Positions 12,370-28,100 of a stretch of 64,000 nt of DNA are shown here, one piece after another. Origin of the DNA: Varroa destructor. Taxonomy: Eukaryota; Arthropoda; Arachnida; Mesostigmata; Varroidae. The stretch is taken from the NCBI RefSeq assembly GCF_002443255.2, contig NW_019211454.1, positions 49,911,885-49,975,884 of the forward strand, read 5' to 3'. Every line of letters begins with the position of its first letter. Position 1 is the stretch's first letter. The notes under the pieces were generated by a model. That model ran no database searches. It had not been told where the DNA came from and saw nothing but the letters and a program-made list of their open reading frames with translations. The position numbers were made by a program, and so were the translations under genes.

Positions 12370-15300
12370 GTGACTTCACAAGGGACAACTCATCAGACTG
12401 ATGGAGTCATAGACACACGGATCAGCTTACCGGATGGCATCTAAACGAAGGTTGTCAGGTCACCGTTACAGTAATGGCTAACTTCGAAACTATACTCGAC
12501 GATGAGTTTCGTACTTGCAACATCTCCCAAACGCAGACACGCATTTCACCACCCTTGTGTTTTATTAGCCTCTGGAAAAATTTCTTATCAAATGACGACA
12601 ACAACGGCCATTTACTCTGCCTGTACACACCAATTTTGAATAGGTGTGTTTCAGAAATGACCACACAAAAGACCCACAATATATAACAAACAAGCCCAGC
12701 TGGTGACATAATAGTGGCTCAGGTCAACAAAAAAGGAATCTGTGGCACGTGATAAAAAAAATATGGCCATTTTTTTTTTTATTCGTTTCCGCTTAAAACA
12801 TGACTATATGCTCACTTTGTAAGTAGCAACGTTTTTGAGCGGACTAAGCTGCTACTGCCGAATCTGCAGTTTATCCGAAACACAAATTTAAGGTACACAA
12901 TCCACATAATCTCACCAGAATTCAACGAGGACGTATCAAAGGCTTATCGCATCAAAGAAAAAAAATACGATAATAACGAAGAAAAAAAAAAACATGAATA
13001 CCGAAGACCAACGACAACTAACAGTGTGCTGAGAATGATGGAACGTGGTATAAAATACTCCGGGTTGAACTTGAACTGAGTAGATCTCTTTTGCATATAA
13101 GCCCCCGCAAAAACACTCACGACGTACCATTCCAATAGATCGATCGATATCGACAACGTCATAGTATTGTACAATATCAGCCATGAGAAATGCATACCCG
13201 TTATAAATAAATAAAAAAAAAACTAAATCTAATATTTTTAAAAAATAAGCTTTTCATTTTAGAGCTGTTAAGTATTTGGCATGCATTATCGGTTGAAAAT
13301 CATACGTGACAAGTGAAGATTTCACTCTTACTATTATTATCGATTATATCAATGATGGTCATTATGTTATAATTTTATTGAGATTGTTGCTTGATATCTG
13401 CAACGCTTCCATTTATTTACCCATATTTGCATAGCCGTATGTAGATAAAGATTTCTTTATTCCACCAAAGACGGTTTTGCACAGAATCGAAGCAGATCAT
13501 TTTGCCAAAGTTGACGTTGTTATCGTTACAGCAGCATACACTACTCGGTGATTCATTGCAGTTACACGGGTAAAACGTTAATCCACTAATTCCTATATTG
13601 ATTACAGGTGTTTGAATCCTTTTGCTCTATCTTTTAATCATTTTTAGATATTTCTTGGAAAGCTTGTCTATTATTGATGCTGCAACAATCTTGATGTATC
13701 GAATTGTTGTTAATCTCATTAGTTTATAGCCAAATAGTTAAAGCAGGTGTAGTTTAGATTACCGTTTTTTTATACTGGTGCTTGAAATAAAACTCTTACT
13801 TAGCCACCAAGTTTTATTAATTTTTACCAACGAGAGTCTAAGTTATGTAAAATCTTACATGGACCTACTTGTGCGATAATTTAATACGATTCATTCAACT
13901 CCTTATCCAATATTATGTGGCTTTGCTTTCTGATTTTTGACAAAAAGATTTGATTAATTACATGTTGATCTACTTATTACGCATAGGGATGGCCTGAGTT
14001 GCTCCGCGCTGTACTGTACTGCTTATTATTTCGCCTGTTGTTACCTCTGTAATGTCGAAAACATCTCTTTACGTTTAAGATGATCATAGACCATATTCTA
14101 AACGCTGTTGACTTTGAGGCCATGAGGTTAACAATGTATTAAGCAGCTACAAAAACGCTAGCTGTTTGTAGACAAACCGAATCAATAAGTTATTATTATT
14201 TCACAGAAAAAGTTTCCAGTAGTCACTAATCGTTTTAATTACGTCAGTGTACAAGGCGGACGTAAAGCTTTGTAGCTGTTCGTTACCCGTTCACGTCACA
14301 TTGTCTTCCGAGAGTTATTGCGGTTAAAGAACGCATAACTGGCAGCGGCAGATTCGATTGAGCTGTTGACTAAAGCATTTTTGTCGTTGCTCGATCGACT
14401 TCCAAAGAATAAACTTAGCGCACGGTTACAGGCCCCTTTGTACATGCTTGGACGTACTAGGCTACATTCAGATGAGAGTACTAATACAAGTTACGGACTT
14501 AAAATCCTATAGCGTACACGTATTGTGTATGATTAGGGGTGGTGCAATATAGTTCTTGGCTAACAGAATTTGATCTTGTGATTTTCTGCTTTGAATCCTT
14601 AATTCAAATTCAAATGTACGTTACGTACACTACGGACAGTTTATTTTATTTTGGTAGGGTCTAACCGCTTGGAGTAATGCCTCACAGCGTAAGTACCGGA
14701 TATAAACCGCAGTATAATGATAATAGTAGCATGTATTGAAATCGAATTTAGCCCTTCTGCTGTGTCCCGTTCTTTTTTTTGGGGGAATCATACTGGCAAT
14801 TTCCTCGGCGTATTTTTTAGGTTCACAAGGGCATCAAAATAATTCAAAATTTATTTTTTACCCAAAAATCGATAAAATATATATTTAGGCCCTTCATAAT
14901 ATATTAAATTGTGTAATATGTCAAATCAAAATCTAATTAACAGCTTATGGCAATTTATAGCGGGTAAAGTAGAGTAATTTACTCTTTCGAGGGCAAAAAT
15001 CAATACACCGAAACTTTGGTGTCGCATAATACAATAAAATAAAGATAAGATAATACTTGCCTATCTTAATGTGACCACACTAAGTAGCGAGGTATCGAGA
15101 CAAGATATTAGCATATCATTTGAGTTTGCTTCAAGAGCCGTGGGTCCCACCAACAAACTTAGCCAATCAAATTTTCCTAAAAGACTTTGATATCGTCTTA
15201 TGTTTAGTAAGCATAAGCAAGACATGATTAAAGCATAGGCTATTTCGAAAAACATGCATGATAAACATAAAATTTACTGTTTTTAACCAAGGTATGACAA

Positions 15301-17186
15301 ACTATGAATAGCGTCTTAAGGTTTCCATACTAACGTACTCGAGGAAATAGCTGCAAACATAACTACGCGTAGTTACGTGTGGGTAAATACGTGACGTATT
15401 AAATGCCACAAGTACTAAAACTTTTAGTTGAACTTAAGTAAGTGAACCATTTGGATTAACTCATATTTGTAGTGTTACGGATCCGGCCATCTAAGCCGGA
15501 CTCACTCATTATTAACGGAAGATGGCAAAGTTTCTTCGAGGTACAAATTGCTTAGCTATCATTTGACAAACTCTGATGTTATATTTGCGAGAACTGGTGT
15601 AATCTTACCCATTTATTCGCTACTAGCCATAGTACATTTTATTCCAGACATTTTACTTAATCCTTGGGTTTTAGATGCAACCAGATCCCTGAACAATAAT
15701 AAAAAGCAACGCAGTATTTACACGCAGAGCTTCCAAATCATGTGAAACGTATTTTGCCTGAATGCAGACTAGATTGATTATGAACAGATTCCTGAGTAAG
15801 AAATTTTAATAAACAAGGGCTTATCATAGTCTTAGATACAAGTTATATTGCATTTTTTTGATATATATATGGTAATATATGTAACATATAATACATGGTA
15901 TATAATAACGTGTTTTAATAACTATAAAAGACTGGGTTTATCAATATTTTAATGGAATACATTGCTCTCTAGTATGCGGTACTGTGTTCGCTTATATTCT
16001 TAAATAGTCTCTTATATTCTTAATACCTGATTGTGACTTGCCATCTGAGTAAAGTACTTTCACTAACTTCTTAACTAACACGCTGTAGTAGAGGCGCAGA
16101 AAATGCTTTACACACGAACATGTTGTCCATCCCTTTGTGATTTGGCATTTTTGTAAAATCTTGTAGGATAGAAAATAGAATAGAACTTTGACTCAGTAAT
16201 ATAATTGAAATTTTTTCTTAATTATACTTCATCTTTTCGTTTCAATGTACGTATTCACACAATAATATTATATGAACACAATGTACCAGTATCAAAGGAT
16301 GAAGCTTAATGACGAAATGGTTCCTGAGATAAACAGAGATTTTCTTCGGCCTCGTATGTAGCAGGGCTAGACGATAAAAATCTTCTGACTCTATACATAA
16401 GGTAAAACCCTTGTGTTTCTGCTCGATAAAGAAAGACCGTTTTGGCTTTGATAAATGTATACTTTATTTAGTATGTGTTGCATAAGAAGATTCAACGATT
16501 TGAATCCTCCAATCGAACTGTCACAGGAATAGGGTGCCTCATAGGAACTCAGCCGAATGATTCAACGGCTGGTCGAATGACGTGCCTCTCCTCTCAACCA
16601 ACAAATTTTTAAAGTGCTAGAACAGTCCGATTTTGGTTTAAAATAATAATAACTCTCATCAGGCTGATCATCAGATAGAAAACAGGTAAAATAATCAGGA
16701 AACATAATCAGGTAAACACGTTCTCGTAGCGGTTGGTTTCAAAGCTTTAAAGCTGTGTCATTGAATGCTCAAACTACGCGTTTTCGATATAAACGATCAA
16801 TTACAATACATGAAGGACAGTAGATAATTAACTTAAACCGTAACTTCGATAGAATTTCTAATTTTTACTTAAAAGTTAAGGTTTACTTGAAACTGCTCTC
16901 TATGTTAAAATACTGATATGATTTCATTTTTTGACGAAAAAATAACCCATTATTCGATATATTATACTAAAGTAAGCAAAACGTTTACCTCCAGGGAATA
17001 CAAATTCTGATTCATTTTTAGGAATCTATCTAATATGTCACTCTATTATACATCGCCTGTTACAGCTACATTTTTTAACTTAACATTTTTTAAAATAAAC
17101 AATATTTTATACAATCTTGATATATGACAAAATCAACATAAGGTAATAGCATGTAAGTTATAACTCTGAACTGAACGGATAGGTAA
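12370..17186. other. Intergenic, no supported gene
   Basis: AT-rich sequence with poly-A/T tracts. AATAAATAAA near 13206 could end the plus-strand gene finishing at 12368. A 64-codon minus-strand frame (15061-15255) has a good internal acceptor but no recognisable similarity. The 3' UTR of OSGEP must lie in the right-hand end of this interval. Confidence 0.45.
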
Positions 17187-20053
<2,867 letters not shown>

Positions 20054-22110
20054 TGTTGGCCTTTCTAGAATTAGGAATATTATTTAAAGTGAGCGCAAAG
20101 CATTTAGCATTCGAATTGACGTAGGTTTATTAAGTAAGTAATTCGGCGCCTTCAGCTATAATTCAGCTGAAACAATTTGCAGAACGAAGCTGTAATAAAT
20201 ATTGTGTCAAACATTTTAAGTGATCTGTGATAATACAGATTTGACGTCCTCAGAATCACAATCACAGTATACATATATGAAGGATTTTACAAATAAAGCT
20301 GTATTTCTGTTGTCATTATGCTTTTTTATGAAAACTATATCCAAAGAACCCAGCATTTGTGCCACGATAGAGGATAATCTACTGTTCAACCTTAGAAGTG
20401 CACATAAATGGATTAGATTGGTCAGTGCAGAAAAAAATCGATTTTCCTATAAATTTAGTCACAAATAAATTTTTTGACGATAAAAGAGAAAATATTTAAA
20501 TATCGTAACTAAAACTTGCAAGATAATGCGAAAAAATGCATGTTTTAAAGTTTCTTTGTTCCGATTATATATAATTTTTTTAAATCCTGACATAGACAGA
20601 AATAGTAGGGGAAGCATTTAGACTATTTCTAGCAGTGATCTCTCAAAGTATAGTAAGCAGAAAATTATTCTTTGTTTGGAAGTCCTCATGGGAATAGAAA
20701 TAAAAACAAAGCATTTTTTGGCGATCTCATGTTTTTTAGCCACAAATAATGCGAATTTCCCTTAATATTTGTATTACTTACTATTACCAAATATAAACTA
20801 ATAGATTGATAGGCTACCGAAACACCATTTCACCACCAATTTGGCCCCCCTATGTTTTTCAGCTTTATGCACGGATGCATGTTTTTATCGACAAGATATT
20901 ATATTAAACTCTTTTTCAATTTTCAATTTTCGATTGAATCTGAATTTTTCATTAGGGAAAATAAAATGCACTCGACGAACAAGCCAGCTCCTTCATTTTT
21001 GCCCTATTTTTCCAGTCTAGATGTTTCTTAATAAGACATATCTACTAAATAAATGTAATACGTTTTCAAAACTAAAGTTTTATTTACATACCTTTAGGTA
21101 CAAGTTGAATGATGGTTATGCAGTTTTTTTTAATACACAAAAAGCAATTTCAGAGGTTTGGTTATAACAGCCGTTGCTCTTCTATCAGTTACTTTATAGT
21201 GGAGGGCAGGACATCTGAAGAATAACAAATGCCACTTTACCGGGCCGGCGCCATGCGACTATAAGACTTTTCGAACTGGATAAAGTCGAAGGACATCGTA
21301 TGCTTTTGTTGATAAACACTACCAATGGAGCCGCGCGAATTCATAAGTCAACTATAACGCAGACAATTAGCAACAGTGTTTGATACGTTCCATAAGAGCC
21401 TTGCAATAATAGACATTTTAAGTTGAAGCACATGGCCTTAATAGCGCGTAACTGTGGTAAATCATATAACATGAACCACGTCATATTCAACGTACCACCT
21501 CTGCATGTCGAAGTGCTGGCGAGACATGACAGTAGCTGCCCGCTTTGCGGTATGTTAGACAGTGCACTACCCAAATGAGCTTCTAATACACGCCTGTACT
21601 GTTTCTAAAGTTACATTTCGAAAATGTAAATTTTGCATATGATTAAATCGATGGAGTTTGTTAGCGTTTCTGTTCTCTTTTGGAAGAAAAGTTTGTGATT
21701 AATCGCAGGTTTATAAAGCAGAGTGAAATTCATTAAGCAAGGATTGGAATTGGCTCAAATAAATAATGTCTGTCTTTTACAATCGTTTGTGAAGCAGTTC
21801 AACTTTACCTAATTTTGTTGTGCACGACCGATAAATCCGTCGCCATTTGTGAATCAGCGGCATGTTTCGTGTAGGAGAATCCTGCATGTGGCCATTTAGA
21901 TAAACGTGTTACGGTCAATACTGCGCGTCTACAGCGTGAAGAAATGTTATGTCTGAAGTGCGTTAATTTCATATATGCTCACCATGGATTATTATGAATC
22001 TAATGTGTGTTTCACCTCTTTCTGTTTTATAAATTTCTACCAAATCACTATGGGCTAACTATGATGTGTTCAGCGTAAATTAGTTTAAAAGGTGCTGTTC
22101 CATTGAACAG
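20054..22110. other. Divergent intergenic region between OSGEP and the zinc-finger gene
   Basis: This 2-kb interval must hold the 5' ends and promoters of both neighbours. No exon is convincing. The sequence is less AT-rich at 21840-21960, a plausible promoter or 5' UTR exon for the plus-strand gene. A possible splice acceptor (AACAG) precedes 22111, so the start codon at 22147 may sit in a second exon. Confidence 0.4.
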
Positions 22111-22146
22111 GGGAAGGGGGTCAACCCAGAGCACCAGGCCGGGAAT

Positions 22147-25100
22147 ATGTCTGGTGTAGCCCCGTCAGCGCTTGCGTCTGCTGTGTTCGAGAGTGCTGTG
22201 AATAAAAACTGTCGTATTGAAACAATAGCCAATAGCACGGTAGTTCCAAGTATTGTGCCATCTGCAGGATTCCAACTCGTAATGCAAAGTGCCCCTTCTC
22301 AGAGTTCACTCGGAGCTACTACACCGGGCTCAAGTCAGAATTTACCGTTAACCGTAACGGGCAGTGATAACAATAAAATCTCTGTACCGAGTGCACAATC
22401 GAACCCCATGGTAGATTCTGGGCCTCCACCATTAGTTGTATCCAAGCCTTCAGTAACGGTCTTTATCAATCCGGGTACCGTGGTAGCCTCAACGAGTAAA
22501 AATGTACCGCCAATCAGAAGAACTACGTCTACAAATGCTGTTACTACGCAAGGTTGTTATTTTGCTTTTATATAACCTAAATAAACCAAAGCGGGAAAAC
22601 TGAAATTTGAAGGTACTTCAAGAAAATAGTTATTTTTTACGGATTAGGATTGAATTTTTCTACACTTAGTTATTTTATAATAATACAAATATGTAAATAC
22701 AAGTTTATCGCATTGATTAATCGACCGTTAAAAAAATCGTTAAAAATACTCGAAAAAAATTCGTTTATAATTTTGATTAAATTTGTTTGCATATAAAAAA
22801 GCGATACTTTCAAAAAAGAAAAAAAGTGTGGTTTTAGACAAAGGGTACATTCGATGTTCCTTTTTATGAAAAAGGCAAAGCGGAAGTAAAAGACCACAAT
22901 GGACAACAGGGTGCTATTCTTTAATCGTTATATCAATAGAACGCCAAATTTTTCAGTTTGCACCAGCCTTTACCACGTACTTGTCGTTTCGTATCGAAAA
23001 CTATCGATTTTTTTTTTTTAGAAAAAATCGACTTTTCTCAGAAAGCTATTATTTATAGGCGACAGTGTAATAAAATTAGCAGTATTCCAATGAACGCTTA
23101 ACTAAATACATTAATTAGGTTTTAGAAGCCGCGCGTAGTAGGCGTCGTTCTTATAAGTTTTTTCCCGTAGCTAATGGAACTCCACGAACCACACGAAGCC
23201 GCCCACCATTACGGTCAGCCAGTGGCGGTTCTAGCCGAGTGCCAGCTGCGATTCGAACAGTTACTGCAGGAAGACGAGTAGAACAGGCAAAAACATCAAC
23301 TCGAACAAAAAAAGACCGTTCTACAAATTCGAAGAGTTCACAGGCAAATCAGGTGACAGTCTCATCTACGCCCACAGGTAATCAATTGCCGCTGCTTTCT
23401 TTTAACCTCTATTAACATAGTCACTTGGACTCAGCTGCAGGGAGATTATCATATAAAAATTTTCTTGACGGATATGTCGCACAATGCAGTTTTGTAACAT
23501 CTCTACCAAATTATGGTGGCAGCGGTATACGCAAAGGTTATTAATATATTACTAATTTTTATGCAATATCCTCTGTTCACAGCGCCTACACCGAAGAGAA
23601 GGCGCATGACTTCATTTCAACATGCATTTCTTATGTGTGGAGCAAAGGCGGAACCGGTCACTCCGCAACAGAGCAAAGTTACGTTACTGCAATCCTCGTA
23701 TCCAGCTTCTAATAGGTTCCGGCCTTTTTCCAATACATCTGGTGGGGCATCGGCCATTCTTGGTGGGTAATTTAATAGGGAGATATGTATTATATAGTAT
23801 AACATGCTACACGAGTCGTCTCAGTAATTTTTTTATACCATACAGTACTGCTAGGTCATTACGATAAGTTCATTCGAAAGTTCAGTTTTAGATTTATCTT
23901 AATATCAGAAATAGGATGGATCTAATTTGATGATAATAATAATTATTATTGCAATTTTAATTTACCTAATCATTTGCACTATAATTAGTCTTTGGTGTCT
24001 GTTGCCACACTTGTTCATGTTCGGAAAAGCATGCCATTCAATGCCACAGAAACACTATGTGAAGCGTTTAAAAAAAACGGCAATCTTTTTCTATTCTTGA
24101 CGTTTCAAATTATCAGACTAAGCAGTTCCCGGCTTAGGCTACCTCAGAGGGTTACATAAGACTTTCAACTAGTTTAAAAAAGATACGATAAAAAAACCAG
24201 ACGAGATTCACGTTTCCTTTTTAATGCTTCATAGGACATCTCTGTAATGGGTTACATAATTTGCCCAAAAGGTTATATACCTATAGAATCAACCTCATTG
24301 GATGTTTTAGTAAATAAATAACCGCTACTAAAATGTAGAGATAGGAAGTTTTGCCTCAGAATCGCCCTCTGCCCAGCTGTAATTAGTAACTGGCAATTAC
24401 TGACAACGTTTATGTGTCTGTTCCATAACTATCGATGGCGATTTGATTTAACAGGTCGGCCTGGCGGTCCTTCTATAGTACGCGTGAGTTCCATAGGTGC
24501 CAAAAAGATCGTTCCGCCTGCAGTCCGAGATTATTTACCTGCCCGAAGACCGCCGTATAAACAAACTGCTTCCCGAATGACACCGGCTGAGCGTGATAGA
24601 TTGCTTACCTCACAGCCCGTAGCAACGCCTCCTAAAAGATGTTATTATAGATATTTATATAACGTATCCTTAATTTCTTTAATGGATTACAAAGCCGATT
24701 TCCACAAAAGGAGCAGGATTAAAAGAGAAACATACCTTTTTTTTTTTAAATATTGATAACTTATAGCTCAATCATCGAGTGTAGCTTTGATTTTTAATGG
24801 TTTCTTCAAGTGGTCAAAAGTCGGGAGTTAGGTTTTTGTCATTAATCATACTTGGCTAACAGATAAAACTTCTCCGAATATTAAATTCGTTCCGGCATCA
24901 GATCAATGCTGTGTGTGGAATTAGTGTTTATTAAGGTTTTGTAACATGTTTGTAAACGTTTATACCCGGTGGTTTATTTGATAAACATTTCTGATGATTT
25001 TCCTGTCTCGTGTCACGATTCTAATTTTTCGTTTTAAGAAGTAAGCCAGGAGCTATATGACGTATTGTGTTTTAGGTTCAAATATTGGAACAGGCTTGAG

Positions 25101-28100
25101 AGGAAGTCTAAGGCCAGGTCTACCGGGTTCCCGTTTGGGTCTTTCCAGTAGGGTCAAACAAGAGTCCCCGTCCACATCCGCCGAATCTAGTGATCAGGTA
25201 CAAAAAATTTGTAGCTGTCCAAGAATCCTGAGCTGAACGCTCTACATTTGGTTAACTCAGATTGATTTTTAGGTACACAATTTGTTAGATAGGTAAATAG
25301 CTTTACCTAATTAATTGTTGTTATCCTTAGCCGACAGAAATGCCTGATGTGATCGCACGGATGATGCAGATTCACGCTCCTGTCTCAAACGACGGAAAAT
25401 TACCAGTTAGTCGTCCCTCGTTCCTCAACCTTCAAATGGTTAATAAAATACTAGTTAAAATATAATGAAAAGTTTATTAAAACTAAATATATAAGCTGAA
25501 ATTATTGATAAAGCGCATTTGAAAGTGGGCCGGTAAAGCTATCCATAAAATTCGTAAATGCGAAATGCTAGACCGAAATGTATTGCTTTACTTGTTGTTA
25601 AAGATTTTTTATTAAACAAATTGTAACATATCCTAAGAAATTTGCTGAATGCTTCAGGTATTTAATAGAAAGTTGTCCTTTTTTGTTGAATACTTTCCAT
25701 GTCAATGGTTGGTCAATGCGCTACCATATTCACACGTACGCATGCACAGCGTCGAGACTTCGCAACGATCTCGTCAAACGGTGACGTCGAAGCGCAGGAG
25801 GGCTCAGCAGGTCAAAGTACACCGACACTGCTTCCAACTAGCTACACTGTTAGCGTCGAGAAGACCATAGAAGGCGAAGAAGGCAAGTTACCTTCGATTA
25901 TTGTCTTCACATAACCCTGATATAAGCAGCAGGGCTTGAGCACCCTCTGTTCCAAACCCTATTTGAACGGGTTTTGAATCGGGTTAAAAGCAAAGTAGCA
26001 TCGAAATGTTCTGTTGAATTTTTCTAACATAACAAAAAATATGCATTTGATGATTTAAGACTGTTTTGCTCATTGGTCTTCTATTATTGAAAAGGATCGG
26101 ACCAGAAACGCGGGCAGGTTAAGATTCGAGTGCCACCTTTACCTCCCGTGCTAAAATGTGGGGTATTTGTTGTGAAGCATCAGGAAAAAACAGGCGTCAA
26201 GCTGCAACCGGTTCCAAGTCTTAGGTAAAACAGATAAATCGTCTATTCTTATAATTAATATAATAATATTTTTATAATTAATATAATAATACGTTTATGA
26301 TAATATAATAATAAATAGTCTAAATTTATAGAATTTATATCTTTTGTTGGGATTCTTCTAAAAAATGTAAAAAATGTATACACAAATTAAGTGTAACATA
26401 ACGAAACTATTGGCCGCTGTTTACTTCTGGTATGGTACAATCCAGCCTTCAAGTTCAGCAATAAGTTACGTGTTCGATTTAGTTATTTTATAGTAACGAG
26501 TATTGCATTCTGTAGATATCTTTGTACATAGGTGCTGGTGCTGCTTCTCAATGTCTTATTTTGCGCTACGTAATCGTCCTTCAATTATTGTATGACGAAA
26601 GTATGACACAATATATGTGTGCATCAGCTTCAATTTGAGCTTTGAAATAGTTATTTTCTATTTTACGTTTTATTATTAAGTGTATTATGTTTTCACTTCT
26701 TAGAGGCGACGCAGTAGCATGGCTCGATCCTCGAGGTCCCTTTCAGAAACAGGATGGATCTCGGGGTACTGGACCCTATCTGATGTACGCTCGTTCCGAG
26801 GATAAAGATACAAATCGAAGGCGTTTTGCCTGCGCCCATCACGGCTGTAGAGTTACTTTAACAGCTGATATGGTAAAAATAAGTTTTATGAAACAAATGT
26901 TCATTCAAAATTGCATCAGCGTTTATTAACATTAGTATATATTTTTATATGGTTTCCTTACAACATTCGAATTTGAGAGGGATGCATTATAACGAAGCAA
27001 TTTAATAGTCACTACGTTGCTTGACCGGCAATTACAAAAAAGAGTGTTTTACGTGATTTGCGCATTGGTCGAGCAGGGCACAATGCTCGTGTTGCGACGC
27101 TGTGGCACCTTTCATCGGCACGACAATTCTGAAGCGGATCTAAATAAACGAAGAATACGTGAAAAACTTCGCAAACGCTTGAGACTCTATGATGGTACCC
27201 GCACAGCGGCTGAAGTTCTTCGAGAGGTGATCACAACTTGTTTAGTGTGCACGACAGAAATTATTGACAACCAGATGCGTAATTTTTGATGTCAACTGTA
27301 GAGGCAAAAAAGTTGCGAAAGACTGTGTATGTTTATAGGGATCTACGTAAAACCTTGTGCCATGGCAGAAGTGTTTCGTTCAACTTGGTCATATACAATT
27401 TCGAGTACATTACCCACTGTTTTTACGTTAAGTGTATCTGTTCATCTCTGACTTTATTCAGTTTCCTGAACTATGCGGTCAGGATAGTGAGGAGCGCCAA
27501 AAAGAAATAAAGAAAGCAGCCATCAATATTCGTAGATCTCCGGTGGACGGTGAAAAGATCTCTCGATGGGGAAAACAACTTTCAGAGGTGGGGTCCATTC
27601 GGTTCCACGTATGACCCTCTATAACATGTTGCGTCTAATTTAGGCTCCAGTATCATTTGTATTTTCGTTTACATTTATTGTTGCGGATTTACCAGACAAT
27701 AACAAAATCAGGGTACCATATAATATTTATTTGCTTACACTTTTAGGTGCTGAGTACTATCCGGACGCTTGAGAATTTGTGTAATAGTTTAACAACGGGC
27801 ACCAGCGTGGAAGAGAGCTTCCTGGTAAGTTTGATAGCCTTGATCGCCCTTTGAATATAATATATGAAATATTCTCAGTTTTTTTTCAGAACATTAAGCT
27901 TGCAGGAACCAAATTCACAAGCGGAAGAAGAACAGGAGGCCTAAAGATAGGTATACAACATATTCGGTAATAAGCTTCCCATAGCACCGGTGCATAATAG
28001 GTTCCATTAAAAAGATATAGGAGGGCTCTATACTTAAAAGAAGGTTTAATCTTGGAAACTGTCTTTCACCTTAGGCACGGTAAGAAAACTAATTATCTTT

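Noticed and set aside
15061..15255. 64-codon minus-strand frame with a good internal acceptor
   Set aside because: No family resemblance and no supporting upstream exon or poly(A) signal; length is within chance.
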